DNA from: an uncultured Candidatus Melainabacteria bacterium
Lineage (GTDB): Bacteria > Cyanobacteriota > Vampirovibrionia > Gastranaerophilales > Gastranaerophilaceae
Direction: 5' to 3'
NCBI GenBank assembly: GCA_932182025.1
Contig: CAKNXK010000012.1
Coordinates: 1 to 64,000, forward strand
DNA length: 64,000 nt
Numbering within the stretch: position 1 is the first letter of the stretch; every line of letters starts with the position of its first letter. The position numbers and the translations under genes were made by a program. The notes beneath the pieces are model-generated. The model did no database searches, was not told the origin of the DNA, and saw only the letters and a list, made by a program, of their open reading frames with translations. Of this stretch, positions 1-8,068 are shown piece after piece.

Positions 1-8
1 AATATACA

Positions 9-37
9 TTGTGTTGCGTTTTTGTTTTAGTTACAAT
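9..37 (+). promoter_or_regulatory. Candidate promoter for a leaderless HAD gene
   Basis: A -35-like TTGTGT (9-14) and a -10 TACAAT (32-37) are separated by 17 bp. The -10 ends 7 nt before the ATG at 45 and no Shine-Dalgarno sequence is visible. Transcription would start at or next to the start codon. Several other genes in the window share this geometry. Confidence 0.45.
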
Positions 38-44
38 AAATTCT

Positions 45-833
45 ATGATAAAACTTGTTGCAACAGATATTGATGGAACAATTTTAATTCCTGAAGGAGA
101 GTTTACACAAGGTGTAAAAAATTGTATCCAAAAACTTTGTAAAAAAGGGATTAAGGTCGTCTTAGTTACAGGCAGAATGAATGCTGCTGCTAAATTAATT
201 GCGCAAGACTTAGGATTAATAACACCTGTTGTCTCTTATCAAGGCGGGCTTGTAACATATAATAATGAGACTCTTTATGAAAGATATCTAAGTGAAGATC
301 AAACAAAACGAGTATTAGCTTGGGCAAAAGAAGAACATATACATATCAATCTTTATAATGATGATATTCTTTATTCAGAAAATGATTGCTATGAGGTTCG
401 AAGATATTGCAATAATTTGCATACACATTATGAAATAAAACCTTTTTCTGAAATAAAAAAAGAAAAAATAAACAAACTTCTTGCCATAAATTACAATGAA
501 CCGGAGAAAATAGATAAATACGAAAAAGAATTACCTGAGATTTTCCCGGATTTGTATATTGTAAAATCAACTCCATATTTTTTGGAATTTTCTAACAAAG
601 AGGCGTCAAAATCTTGTGCGGTAAGATTCCTGCAAAAACATTGGGGACTAAAACAGGAAGAAATCCTTACCATCGGAGACCAAAATAATGATATTGAACT
701 GCTAAAAGCCGGCGGAATAAAGATTGCAATGGGTAATGCAACAGAAGAATTAAAAAAACAGGCTGACTATATTACTGATACTGTATATAACGACGGATTT
801 GTTAAAGCAATTGAACATTTCTGTTTGGGGTAA
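45..833 (+). CDS. Cof-type HAD-superfamily phosphatase
   Basis: This 262-residue cytoplasmic protein is a haloacid dehalogenase-like hydrolase of the Cof/YxeH type, which usually dephosphorylates small sugar phosphates or cofactors. Motif I is D-I-D-G-T near the N-terminus, followed by V-T-G-R (motif II region) and the C-terminal G-D-Q-N-N-D motif that binds Mg2+. The length fits the Cof family with its C2 cap. The frame is open upstream to a TTG at 9, but ATG 45 begins exactly at the conserved M-I-K-L-V-A-T-D-I-D-G-T start and sits correctly behind a promoter, so I prefer it. The substrate cannot be read from the sequence. Confidence 0.88.
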   Translation: MIKLVATDIDGTILIPEGEFTQGVKNCIQKLCKKGIKVVLVTGRMNAAAKLIAQDLGLITPVVSYQGGLVTYNNETLYERYLSEDQTKRVLAWAKEEHIHINLYNDDILYSENDCYEVRRYCNNLHTHYEIKPFSEIKKEKINKLLAINYNEPEKIDKYEKELPEIFPDLYIVKSTPYFLEFSNKEASKSCAVRFLQKHWGLKQEEILTIGDQNNDIELLKAGGIKIAMGNATEELKKQADYITDTVYNDGFVKAIEHFCLG

Positions 834-864
834 ATAATATCGTTTAATAGTAAAACTACAAAAT

Positions 865-888
865 GAACAAATTTACTTTAAAATCGTT
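865..888 (+). promoter_or_regulatory. Candidate ECF-sigma autoregulatory promoter
   Basis: GAAC (865-868) and CGTT (885-888) are separated by 16 bp, the usual layout of an ECF sigma promoter (GAAC in the -35, CGT in the -10). It lies about 25 bp before the anti-sigma/ECF sigma operon, where autoregulatory promoters commonly sit. No better sigma-70 match is seen in this gap. Confidence 0.5.
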
Positions 889-912
889 ATATTAGTACAA
901 GAGGTAAAAATT

Positions 913-1260
913 ATGGATAACAAATGCTCTAAATACGAAGGATTATTTATTTTCTCTGACAAAGAAACGTTAATGAAGCATGTTGAAGAGTGTGATGAAT
1001 GCAGGCTTGAACACGAAAAAATGCAAAAAGTTTCAGACCTAATCGGAGAAGTAAAATTTCATTACAAATCCAAACAAAGAAATTTCAGAAAACTAAAAGC
1101 CATTTGTGCAGCTTTGTTTTTAGTTATATTCAGTACTACATTCTGGATTGCAACAATGGATGATGACTTAACAGATATGCTGGTTTATGGAAACTCTCTT
1201 TCTGCTGAAGAATTAGGTTTTCCTGTTGACTCTTACGGACTTATCATGGTGGGTGAATGA
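913..1260 (+). CDS. Membrane anti-sigma factor with ZAS-type motif
   Basis: This 115-residue protein has an N-terminal H-x3-C-x2-C motif (H23, C27, C30), the zinc-binding anti-sigma signature, and one transmembrane helix at about residues 56-77. A short periplasmic tail of roughly 35 residues follows. It is expected to hold the ECF sigma factor encoded next at the inner membrane until an envelope signal releases it. Its last four bases (ATGA) overlap the start of the sigma gene, so the two are translationally coupled. An AGAGG ribosome site precedes ATG 913. Here the anti-sigma gene comes before the sigma gene, the reverse of the commonest order. Confidence 0.8.
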   Translation: MDNKCSKYEGLFIFSDKETLMKHVEECDECRLEHEKMQKVSDLIGEVKFHYKSKQRNFRKLKAICAALFLVIFSTTFWIATMDDDLTDMLVYGNSLSAEELGFPVDSYGLIMVGE

Positions 1261-1754
1261 ATTTTAACGAATTAATTAAAGCTAACAAACAAAATGTAAA
1301 AAATATAATACGCTTAATAACTAATCAAGATAACGAAGATTTAGAACAAGAGGTTTATGTAAAAGCCTGGAAGAACGCTGAAAAATATGAAGAACGCGGG
1401 AATTTCAAAAGCTGGATAAATACAATTGCCAAAAATGTTTCTAAAGACTATCTTAAGTCTGCATACTTTAAAAACACAATAAACTCTACGTCTGATGAAA
1501 TCGTGATAGGAAGTATTAAAGACAGCAAGTCTTCTCCGGAAACAAAGGTCGTTCAATCTGAAAGACAAAAGAGAATTATATCTGCAATTGAAGAACTAAA
1601 ACCAAAACTAAAAGAAACAATCATGCTTTGTGAAATAAATGGTTATACCTACGAAGATGCAGCAAAGAAGCTTAACTGTCCTATTGGAACAATAAAATCA
1701 AGAATTTACAACGCAAAAAAAGAATTAGCAATTAAATTAGAAGATTTACTATAA
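1257..1754 (+). CDS. ECF-family RNA polymerase sigma factor
   Basis: This 165-residue sigma-70 family protein has region 2 at about residues 10-75 (N-E-D-L-E-Q-E-V-Y-V-K-A-W core) and region 4 at about 110-160 (G-Y-T-Y-E-D-A-A-K-K-L helix-turn-helix, then P-I-G-T-I-K-S-R). There is no region 1.1 or region 3, so it is an extracytoplasmic-function sigma factor. It is coupled to the upstream anti-sigma gene by a 4-bp ATGA overlap and followed 11 bp later by a CpxP/Spy-like gene. The three together look like a self-contained envelope-stress circuit. The regulon is unknown, but the operon's own promoter (865-888) is a probable target. Confidence 0.9.
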   Translation: MNFNELIKANKQNVKNIIRLITNQDNEDLEQEVYVKAWKNAEKYEERGNFKSWINTIAKNVSKDYLKSAYFKNTINSTSDEIVIGSIKDSKSSPETKVVQSERQKRIISAIEELKPKLKETIMLCEINGYTYEDAAKKLNCPIGTIKSRIYNAKKELAIKLEDLL

Positions 1755-1765
1755 AGAGGTGCATT

Positions 1766-2236
1766 ATGAAAAAATTATTAGTATTAATGTTTGCTTTAGG
1801 AATTACCGCTGCCGGCGCATTTGCAGCTGAACAAATAAAAGCTGTCGATACAAAACCGGCTAATATGCAAGAAATGAGAAAAGCAAGAGAAGCTGCTTTT
1901 GAAAAACGACTTGAGTTAACAGAAGAACAAAAAATTCAAGCAAGAGAACTTCGAATTAAAGGGCATGAAAGAATGAAGCCTGTTATGGAGCAGATTAAAG
2001 CAAAAAAACAAGAAGCCGAAATGGTAAAACGTTCAAGAATAGCTGTTCAAGCCCAAGAAGAAAAACTTGCCGTTATTGAAGCCGAGTTAAAAGAACTTGA
2101 AAAACAAGCAATGGAAATTAGAAAAGCTAATTTCAAAAACTTTGAATCAATCTTAACTCCAAAACAAAAAAGAATTCTCAAGCAAATGAAAAAAGAGGGC
2201 AAGAAAAAATATAAAGCTACTCATTCAGGAAAATAA
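1766..2236 (+). CDS. Periplasmic CpxP/Spy-like LTxxQ protein
   Basis: This 156-residue protein has an N-terminal signal peptide (two Lys, a hydrophobic core, A-F-A cleavage near residue 20). The rest is charged and helical with two LTxxQ motifs, L-T-E-E-Q at 51-55 and L-T-P-K-Q near 137-141, the hallmark of CpxP, Spy and metal-resistance periplasmic proteins. Such proteins act as chaperones or as sensors holding a signalling system off. Its place third in the anti-sigma/ECF operon suggests it is the periplasmic sensor or a feedback effector, comparable in logic to CnrX. AGAGGTG precedes the ATG. A paralogue lies at 8069-8521. Confidence 0.75.
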   Translation: MKKLLVLMFALGITAAGAFAAEQIKAVDTKPANMQEMRKAREAAFEKRLELTEEQKIQARELRIKGHERMKPVMEQIKAKKQEAEMVKRSRIAVQAQEEKLAVIEAELKELEKQAMEIRKANFKNFESILTPKQKRILKQMKKEGKKKYKATHSGK

Positions 2237-2238
2237 AA

Positions 2239-2269
2239 AAAAGAGGTGTCCATGACACCTCTTTTTTTA
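2239..2269. terminator. Bidirectional hairpin terminator
   Basis: GAGGTGTC (2243-2250), a 3-nt loop, then GACACCTC (2254-2261), flanked by an A-run on the left and a T-run on the right. It sits between two convergent genes and can end both transcripts. Confidence 0.9.
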
Positions 2270-2270
2270 T

Positions 2271-3257
2271 TTATGCAGCTTGTGCGCCGCCATTCTGTTC
2301 TAAGCCTGAAAGCATCACTGCCATAATTGCGGCATATTGTGCTACTTTAGGGTCTTTATCCTGAGCTGCAAGAGTGAAAATTGTTACCAATTCTTCTTTG
2401 TATTCCGGTCTTGAAATATATCTCAATGAATCAAGAGCTGTCATTCTTACATCAGGATTATTTTCTTTTCTTAAAACATCTACCATAGCAGAAGCACCTG
2501 GCAAATCTGTTAGAGGAACAACATTTCCAGTTTGTTTTTCTACACCGTCAGCATAAGCTTTTGCAAGTAATGCTGTAACTGCTAATGCGTATGTTTTATT
2601 TCTATCAACCTGCTCAAACGGAGTAAGAGTCAATGCAAGCTTTGTTTCTTCTTCCGTCATATCGTGAGGCATTTTGAAAGTTTTAGGATCAACACCTTCT
2701 TCAAATGCTTTATCTGCAGCAATCAAATTTTCTTTAAGCTTTTTTCTTGCATCATCTTGTTCTGGAGTTGGCTTTGCCAAACCATTTACATCCTTTTTAA
2801 TAATTTTTACAAGGGATTCAAATATTTCAGGAGCAATATATGGTTTTGCACCATCTTCCTTAGCTCCGGCAGCCTTTACCATATCGTGAAGTTGTCGTGC
2901 TTGAACATCATAATCTGAATTTGAAAGTTTTTCAGATACTTCTTGTATATCAACTTCCGGTTTAATCTCAACAGGAGGAATTACCTCAACTTTTTTAGGA
3001 GCAGCTTTAAATGTTAATTCTTTTTCTGCTTCAGTTGTAGTTACATTAGGTTTTGGAACATCAATCTTAGTCATTTTATATGCCATAAGCGTATCCAAAT
3101 CAGGATATGTATAAACAGATGGTCTGTTAACTTCTATATCGGTTGCATTATAAGTGCCATTATTTATATTAGATTCACCAAGATTAAAAGTTTTAGCATC
3201 ATTGACACGAATCTTTACTGCGCTGTAATTTGGTTCCACAGGCTGAATATTTACCAT
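2271..3257 (-). CDS. Hypothetical protein with C-terminal HEAT-like repeats
   Basis: This 328-residue protein has no signal peptide or membrane helix. Residues about 1-110 are low-complexity, rich in V, K, P, E and T, and start M-V-N-I-Q-P-V, loosely like the I-x-P N-termini of other unknown proteins here. The last 110 residues look like HEAT/armadillo-type helical pairs (for example N-P-D-V-R-M-T-A-L-D-S-L and D-P-K-V-A-Q-Y-A-A), which usually make protein-binding solenoids. A ribosome site AAAGGAA lies ahead of the ATG. It is transcribed in the same direction as the mot genes but separated by about 95 bp. The function is unknown; a scaffold role is only a guess. Confidence 0.7.
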   Translation of the reverse strand: MVNIQPVEPNYSAVKIRVNDAKTFNLGESNINNGTYNATDIEVNRPSVYTYPDLDTLMAYKMTKIDVPKPNVTTTEAEKELTFKAAPKKVEVIPPVEIKPEVDIQEVSEKLSNSDYDVQARQLHDMVKAAGAKEDGAKPYIAPEIFESLVKIIKKDVNGLAKPTPEQDDARKKLKENLIAADKAFEEGVDPKTFKMPHDMTEEETKLALTLTPFEQVDRNKTYALAVTALLAKAYADGVEKQTGNVVPLTDLPGASAMVDVLRKENNPDVRMTALDSLRYISRPEYKEELVTIFTLAAQDKDPKVAQYAAIMAVMLSGLEQNGGAQAA

Positions 3258-3351
3258 AATAATTCCTTTCCCAATCTGTATTATAATACATTTGACTTAA
3301 CGTATATGAAACTTTTAAATTGCTTTTATTTCGACATAACTTTACAAATAT

Positions 3352-3954
3352 TTACACTAAATTAATAACATCTAAGCCTTTGAAATCAAAAATTTTACCG
3401 GTATTATTATTTAGTTTTTCACAGGCAAGAATTGTACCCACAATTGCTTCAAGTTGAGCAACAGGAAGCATATTTGAAGGTAGTTCTTCGAACCCGTATT
3501 CGAACTTTAAAGCAGACTGCAAAAATTTACAATCCGCTGATGAGCGTTCTTTATAGTTCGAATAGAGATTAAACTTCTGACGGGTTAAATAAACTTCGAA
3601 TCTGGTAATATCAGCACCTTGTTCAGTTAAATTCTTAAAAAACTCACTACCGCGAGTTGAAAATCTTTGCATCCAATTTTCTTTATTAGGAAAATGTCCA
3701 AGAGTATGAATTAACTGATACGGTTTTGAAAGGACTCTCCATTTCCCGTCCATCATTGTATTATCCCATGGAAGAGATATGCAAATTACAGAATTTTTTA
3801 AAGACGGATAGTTTTCAAAAAATAACATTACATCATTCATTGAATATAATTTATCGAGATGAATAAGTTTTCCTGTTTGAACTTCTCTAACTGCAACACC
3901 GCTTTCAATAGATGAAGTAGGACCAAGTGATAAACCGACAGCATGTGTTATCAT
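3352..3954 (-). CDS. DUF429-like predicted nuclease-fold protein
   Basis: This 200-residue protein starts with a strand and glycine pattern (A-V-G-L-S-L-G-P-T, then S-G-V-A-V) like the RNase H-like N-terminus of DUF429 proteins. It has a second strand ending I-S-L-P-W and a C-terminal half with E-V-Y-L and E-A-I-V-G-T. I assign DUF429 only tentatively because the usual acidic catalytic residue after the first strand is not clear. Its ATG overlaps the motB stop by 4 bp (ATGA), so it is translated with the stator genes. No direct link to motility is known for this family. Confidence 0.5.
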   Translation of the reverse strand: MITHAVGLSLGPTSSIESGVAVREVQTGKLIHLDKLYSMNDVMLFFENYPSLKNSVICISLPWDNTMMDGKWRVLSKPYQLIHTLGHFPNKENWMQRFSTRGSEFFKNLTEQGADITRFEVYLTRQKFNLYSNYKERSSADCKFLQSALKFEYGFEELPSNMLPVAQLEAIVGTILACEKLNNNTGKIFDFKGLDVINLV

Positions 3955-5027
3955 AGACCAAAATCCTCATCCTCAGGAATATTTGTATTCAATTTGATTA
4001 CACGTTTTTCTACAGATGGCATGTTGTAATTTTCATCCTTATTTTCAGGTTCTAAATTAACATACAATTCCATATTACGCTTTGAGAGTTTATTACTCTT
4101 CTGTTTTTCAATCTGTTTTCTATTATGAGCTTCTTCGAGCAACTTTCTTGCAGCCAGAGAAATAGAATCGCCTTCAACATTTTTAATAATATTCTCACGC
4201 TGCTTTTGAATAGCATCTTGTTGTGCTTTTGACAAGCTCAATGTATAATCGTTTTTTGCACCGAATTGACCTTTGTATTTATTTTTTAGTATTAATATTT
4301 CAACTCTTCTATTTGCAGGATCTTTTGGAGAAATTGCTGTTTCTAAAGGTCTTGTATCAGCATAGCCGACAGCAGAGAATAATGATGGCGAGAATTTAAA
4401 TCTATTTATAAGATATCTTACAACCGAACATGCTCTTGCACCGGATAGTTCCCAGTTAGACGGGAACTGTCTGCTTGAAATCCCATCACTATCGGTATGA
4501 CCTTCAATAATCATATTATGCAAAACGAACTTTTTACAAATAAGAACTCCGACTTTATCAAGTAATTTGCGGGCATTTGGGTCTAAATATGCAGAGCCCG
4601 GAGCAAACAAGTACTTGTCATCAAAAGTAATCAATAAGCCTTTATCGGTTATTTTGGAATTAATACCGCTTAACTCACCCATTTCAGACAATTCTTTAAT
4701 CTGTTCATCAATCTCCTTAAACGAATCACTTTCGTATTTAGGGCTAATGTATTCCACCATTAATGAAGGAATGAAAGAGTTTGCAGTTTGCTGGTCAAAG
4801 ATAGAATCACTTCCGTCCATTACTGATTGCTGCCCATCAAATAATGTATTCTGGTTGAAAGCTGTTTTAAGCGACTCTTCTAATCGCGCAAAGTCAGTAG
4901 CATCCACTTGAGCAAGAGCATACAAAACAACGAAGGTTGCAAAAAGAAGTGTAATAAAGTCACCGTATGAAACCAGCCATCTCTCTAAATTTTCGTGTTC
5001 TTCGTGTTTATGTTTCTTTTTAGCCAT
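3951..5027 (-). CDS. motB: Flagellar motor stator protein MotB
   Basis: This 358-residue inner-membrane protein has one N-terminal transmembrane helix with the signature S-Y-G-D-F-I-T-L-L-F; D23 is the expected proton-carrying aspartate. An OmpA/MotB peptidoglycan-binding domain follows at about residues 150-250 (G-H-T-D-S-D, then N-W-E-L-S-x-A-R-A). The C-terminal 100 residues are charged and probably disordered, longer than in E. coli MotB. It overlaps motA by 1 bp (TAATG) and the next gene by 4 bp. With MotA it forms the ion channel that drives the flagellar motor. Other OmpA-containing TolR/ExbD-like proteins are excluded by the N-terminal signature. Confidence 0.93.
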   Translation of the reverse strand: MAKKKHKHEEHENLERWLVSYGDFITLLFATFVVLYALAQVDATDFARLEESLKTAFNQNTLFDGQQSVMDGSDSIFDQQTANSFIPSLMVEYISPKYESDSFKEIDEQIKELSEMGELSGINSKITDKGLLITFDDKYLFAPGSAYLDPNARKLLDKVGVLICKKFVLHNMIIEGHTDSDGISSRQFPSNWELSGARACSVVRYLINRFKFSPSLFSAVGYADTRPLETAISPKDPANRRVEILILKNKYKGQFGAKNDYTLSLSKAQQDAIQKQRENIIKNVEGDSISLAARKLLEEAHNRKQIEKQKSNKLSKRNMELYVNLEPENKDENYNMPSVEKRVIKLNTNIPEDEDFGL

Positions 5028-5785
5028 TAGCCTTCCTTGTTGTCTTCTAGAATAAATGAACGCAATTTTCTTTCAATCAAAACAGGACTTTCACCAGCTT
5101 GAATAGAAAGCACGCCTTCTAAAATCATATTCTTATATAAAAATACATTTTGATAAATAAATTTAATACGGGTTCCTAATGGAATCATTACAAGGTTGGC
5201 AGCAAACAGACCATAAATTGTTGCAACGAAAGCTACCGCAATACCTGCACCTAACTTAGAAGGGTCAGAAAGGTTTTGCATTACCTGAATTAAGCCCATT
5301 ACCGCCCCGATAATACCAAGAGTCGGAGAGTAACCGCCAAAAGATTCGTAAACTTTAGCAGCTGCATTAACGTGATTTTCAAGCTGTTCAATCTGGTTTT
5401 CCATCATTTCTCTAACAAGAGTAGGGTCGGTACCGTCGGCTACAGCACCTAAACCTAATGTTAACAAAGAATCAGAAGCAGTATTCGCTTCTTTTTCAAG
5501 AGCAATGATACCTTCCTTTCTTGCTTTTTGAGCAAATCCGCCTATTTCTGTAATCAAAGCATTGAAATCGGTTTTTGGAGGCATGAATACATTTTTAAGC
5601 ATCATAATTGCAGACTTAATAACCGGCATTGGAAAACTCAAAACAATTGCACCGGTAGTACCGCCGATTACAATAAACGCAGCTGTAATCTGCAATAACT
5701 GACCAATGTTTCCGCCTTCCATAGCTTGACCTAAAAGGATTAAGCCAATACCAAGAAACATACCTATGACTGCAAATATATCCAT
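5027..5785 (-). CDS. motA: Flagellar motor stator protein MotA
   Basis: This 252-residue inner-membrane protein has four transmembrane segments: two near the N-terminus, then a charged cytoplasmic loop (residues about 65-140), then two more from about 150 and 185. The conserved G-G-Y-S-P-T-L-G-I-I-G-x-V-M-G-L-I stretch begins the third helix, and the fourth ends V-M-I-P-L-G. It is the stator subunit that couples ion flow through MotB to rotor torque. It is the first gene of the motA-motB-DUF429-like unit, with a GGAGA ribosome site just before the ATG. No flagellin or rotor gene is in the window. Confidence 0.94.
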   Translation of the reverse strand: MDIFAVIGMFLGIGLILLGQAMEGGNIGQLLQITAAFIVIGGTTGAIVLSFPMPVIKSAIMMLKNVFMPPKTDFNALITEIGGFAQKARKEGIIALEKEANTASDSLLTLGLGAVADGTDPTLVREMMENQIEQLENHVNAAAKVYESFGGYSPTLGIIGAVMGLIQVMQNLSDPSKLGAGIAVAFVATIYGLFAANLVMIPLGTRIKFIYQNVFLYKNMILEGVLSIQAGESPVLIERKLRSFILEDNKEG

Positions 5786-5860
5786 AATTATCTCCGATTT
5801 TATACTATTCTTTATATATTAAACAATATTTTGAGCTATTCGAAATCCTTTAAATATACT

Positions 5861-5891
5861 AAAAAGGGTTGACTTTGCGCCAACCCTTTTT
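5861..5891 (-). terminator. Hairpin terminator after the diguanylate cyclase gene
   Basis: AAAAAGGGTTG (5861-5871) and CAACCCTTTTT (5881-5891) form an 11-bp stem around a 9-nt loop. On the minus strand the stem ends in a T-run, directly after the stop codon at 5895. Confidence 0.88.
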
Positions 5892-5894
5892 AAA

Positions 5895-6767
5895 CTACAT
5901 TTCCAAATTCATTTGCGAGAATTGAACTATTTTATTCTTTCCTCTGTGTTTTGCGTTATAAAGTGCGTGTTCGGCATATCTGATAACCGTATTTGCATCT
6001 TCCTCAACATCCTGCATACAAGGATAAGTTGAAATACCGCCGGAAATAGTCACCTTGTGAGCTTCTTCTTCACCTGCAGGAATAAATTCCATCTTCTCAA
6101 CTTCTCTTCTAAATCTTTCTCCAAACAAGAAAGCGTTTTCTTCTGATGTATTAGGAAGAACTAAAAGAAATTCTTCGTCGCCATAACGGGTAACAATATC
6201 TTCTTTTCTAGCCATTGCAGTAAGTTTATTAGCAATGTTCTTAAGAAGAATATCACCCCACTCATAGCCATACATGTCATTAACCACTTTAAAGAAGTCA
6301 ATATCAAAAAGAATACAAGAAAGCTTTGTTCCATAACGTTTTGAACGGGAGATTTCTTCTTCCAAACGCTCTTGAAGATATTTTCTGTTATGCAAACCTG
6401 TTAGTTCATCTGTAGCGCTAACTCTTTCTAATCTATCTTTAATAAGCTTAATTCTCAAAAGGGCATTTACCCTTACAATTAACTCATCTTTATTCGAAGG
6501 ATCAGCAATAAAGTCATGACCTTCTGCTCTTACAGTAACATCACGTCTTGTTGGTCCAAAGAATAAAATCGGGCATGGAAATTTATTTGTCATTAATGCA
6601 TCTTTTGCAAGGTCAATATTTTCAACTATCATCAATGACGGATTAATAACAGCATAATCCTTCATTTGTTCAATACTGACGGTTCTAATATCTGCTTCAT
6701 CAATGTCCATAAGAACTGCTTCCAATTCAGGCATTGGTCTTGTTGAATAAATTACAATATTGCTCAT
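5895..6767 (-). CDS. Diguanylate cyclase, receiver-like domain plus GGDEF variant
   Basis: Residues 1-105 of this 290-residue cytoplasmic protein form a receiver-like alpha/beta domain, but the expected phospho-acceptor Asp is not obvious. Residues about 115-285 are a GGDEF domain: D-E-L-T-G-L-H-N-R (120-128), the metal-binding F-D-I-D-F-F-K (154-160), an inhibitory-site R-x-x-D (R187, D190) exactly five residues before the signature, and the signature G-D-E-E-F (196-200). Canonical proteins have G-G-D/E-E-F, so the second glycine is aspartate here, and the usual G-H after N-D is G-Y. It would make cyclic di-GMP if active. Its position beside motA-motB suits motility control. Confidence 0.88.
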   Translation of the reverse strand: MSNIVIYSTRPMPELEAVLMDIDEADIRTVSIEQMKDYAVINPSLMIVENIDLAKDALMTNKFPCPILFFGPTRRDVTVRAEGHDFIADPSNKDELIVRVNALLRIKLIKDRLERVSATDELTGLHNRKYLQERLEEEISRSKRYGTKLSCILFDIDFFKVVNDMYGYEWGDILLKNIANKLTAMARKEDIVTRYGDEEFLLVLPNTSEENAFLFGERFRREVEKMEFIPAGEEEAHKVTISGGISTYPCMQDVEEDANTVIRYAEHALYNAKHRGKNKIVQFSQMNLEM

Positions 6768-6793
6768 ATCTTCTTCCTCGTTAATATATTAAA

Positions 6794-6822
6794 AGAGGTG
6801 AAGCCAAAACTTCACCCCTCTA
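6794..6822 (-). terminator. Hairpin terminator after the aminotransferase gene
   Basis: Read on the minus strand, GAGGGGTGAAG pairs with CTTCACCTC across a 6-nt loop with one bulge, followed by TTTT. It follows the stop of the aminotransferase gene at 6843. Confidence 0.75.
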
Positions 6823-6842
6823 TAATACCTGATTTTTCCAAG

Positions 6843-7961
6843 TTATGCAAGAGCCTTAGATTTTTCAATACATTCAATCAATGTTGAAGCAACGGTTTTT
6901 TGTTCTTCTAATGTTAACTCTGGGAACATTGGAAGAGAAATAACCATTTCTGTATTCTTTTCAGTATAAGGCAAATCACCCTTTTTCCATCCAAGATGAG
7001 CATGAACTTTTTGCAAGTGCAATGGAACAGGATAATAAAGCATTGCGCCAATACCTGACTCTTGAAGCATTTTGTGGATATTATCTCTGTTAGGAATTTT
7101 TACTGTGTATTGGTGGTAAACACAATAAGTATTATCTAATTCAACCGGAGTTTGAATATCAGAACATCCTGCAAATAATTCGTTATAAGTTTTTGCATGA
7201 TCTCTTCTAGCGGAATTCCATTCATCAATATAATTAAGCTTAATTCTTAAAATAGCAGCTTGAATTTCATCAAGACGAGAGTTTACGCCGATTTCGTCGT
7301 GGTAATATCTAACAGCACCGCCGTGGTTACGAAGTGCAATAATTCTGTTTTTAAGGTTTTCGCTGTTAACAGTAATCAAACCGCCATCACCCATTCCGCC
7401 TAAGTTTTTAGTAGGATAGAAGCTGTAACATCCGATATCACCGAATGTACCAACCATTTGACCTTTATATTTAGCACCGATAGCTTGACAACAATCTTCG
7501 ATTACATATAAATTGTGACGTTTTGCGATATCCATAATCATATCCATATCACAAGGCTGTCCGTATAAATGAACAGGAATAATTGCTTTTGTTTTAGGTG
7601 TTATTAAAGCTTCAATTTTTGAAGCATCAATATTAAATGTATCTTTATCGATATCAGCAAAAACAGGAGTTGCACCTACAATACCGATAGCTTCTGTTGT
7701 TGCAACAAAAGTAAATGCTGTTGTAATAACTTCATCACCCGCACCGATATCCAATGCTCTTAATGCTAAGTGAAGCGCATCAGTACCGGAATTCAATGTA
7801 ACTGTATAATTACATCCGATATACTTTGCCAATTCAGTTTCCAAGGCTTTACAATTTGGCCCTAATATATAAGAACCTGAACGTAAAACTTCACACACTG
7901 CTTTTTCAACTTCCGCACCAATTTTTGCGTATTGTCTTTTTGAATCTAAAATAGGTATCAT
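6843..7961 (-). CDS. DegT/DnrJ/EryC1/StrS family sugar aminotransferase
   Basis: This 372-residue PLP enzyme matches the DegT/DnrJ/EryC1 family in length and motifs: N-S-G-T-D-A-L-H-L-A (phosphate and PLP binding), the E-D-C-C-Q-A-I-G-A stretch with the Asp that contacts the pyridine nitrogen, and S-F-Y-P-T-K-N-L-G-G containing the PLP lysine. These enzymes transaminate keto-sugar nucleotides for LPS, capsule or glycoprotein sugars. It stands alone here, with its own terminator and a candidate extended -10 promoter at 7990-7998. A role in flagellar or surface glycans is plausible but not shown. Confidence 0.92.
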   Translation of the reverse strand: MIPILDSKRQYAKIGAEVEKAVCEVLRSGSYILGPNCKALETELAKYIGCNYTVTLNSGTDALHLALRALDIGAGDEVITTAFTFVATTEAIGIVGATPVFADIDKDTFNIDASKIEALITPKTKAIIPVHLYGQPCDMDMIMDIAKRHNLYVIEDCCQAIGAKYKGQMVGTFGDIGCYSFYPTKNLGGMGDGGLITVNSENLKNRIIALRNHGGAVRYYHDEIGVNSRLDEIQAAILRIKLNYIDEWNSARRDHAKTYNELFAGCSDIQTPVELDNTYCVYHQYTVKIPNRDNIHKMLQESGIGAMLYYPVPLHLQKVHAHLGWKKGDLPYTEKNTEMVISLPMFPELTLEEQKTVASTLIECIEKSKALA

Positions 7962-7989
7962 AATTCCTCTCCTTTACTTCGATAATTTA

Positions 7990-7998
7990 ATAGTATCA
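7990..7998 (-). promoter_or_regulatory. Extended -10 promoter for the aminotransferase gene
   Basis: On the minus strand TG-A-TACTAT, an extended -10 element, ends about 28 nt before the ATG at 7961. A good ribosome site (AAAGGAGAGG) lies between them. Confidence 0.55.
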
Positions 7999-8041
7999 TA
8001 CATTTTAAGAGCCTTTACATATTCTTTATTTGAATAAAACA

Positions 8042-8050
8042 TGTTATAAT
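8042..8050 (+). promoter_or_regulatory. Extended -10 promoter ahead of the second CpxP-like gene
   Basis: TG-T-TATAAT is a perfect extended -10. It is followed by AAGGAGGG and ATG 8069. The predicted start site would fall very close to the ribosome site, giving an unusually short leader. Confidence 0.5.
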
Positions 8051-8068
8051 TATTAAGGAGGGCAAAAT

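Noticed and set aside
5786..5830. Sigma-28-like element (TAAAGAAT-N11-GGAGATAA on the minus strand) before motA
   Set aside because: The would-be -10 overlaps the ribosome site and ends next to the ATG, so it is the ribosome site matching by chance.
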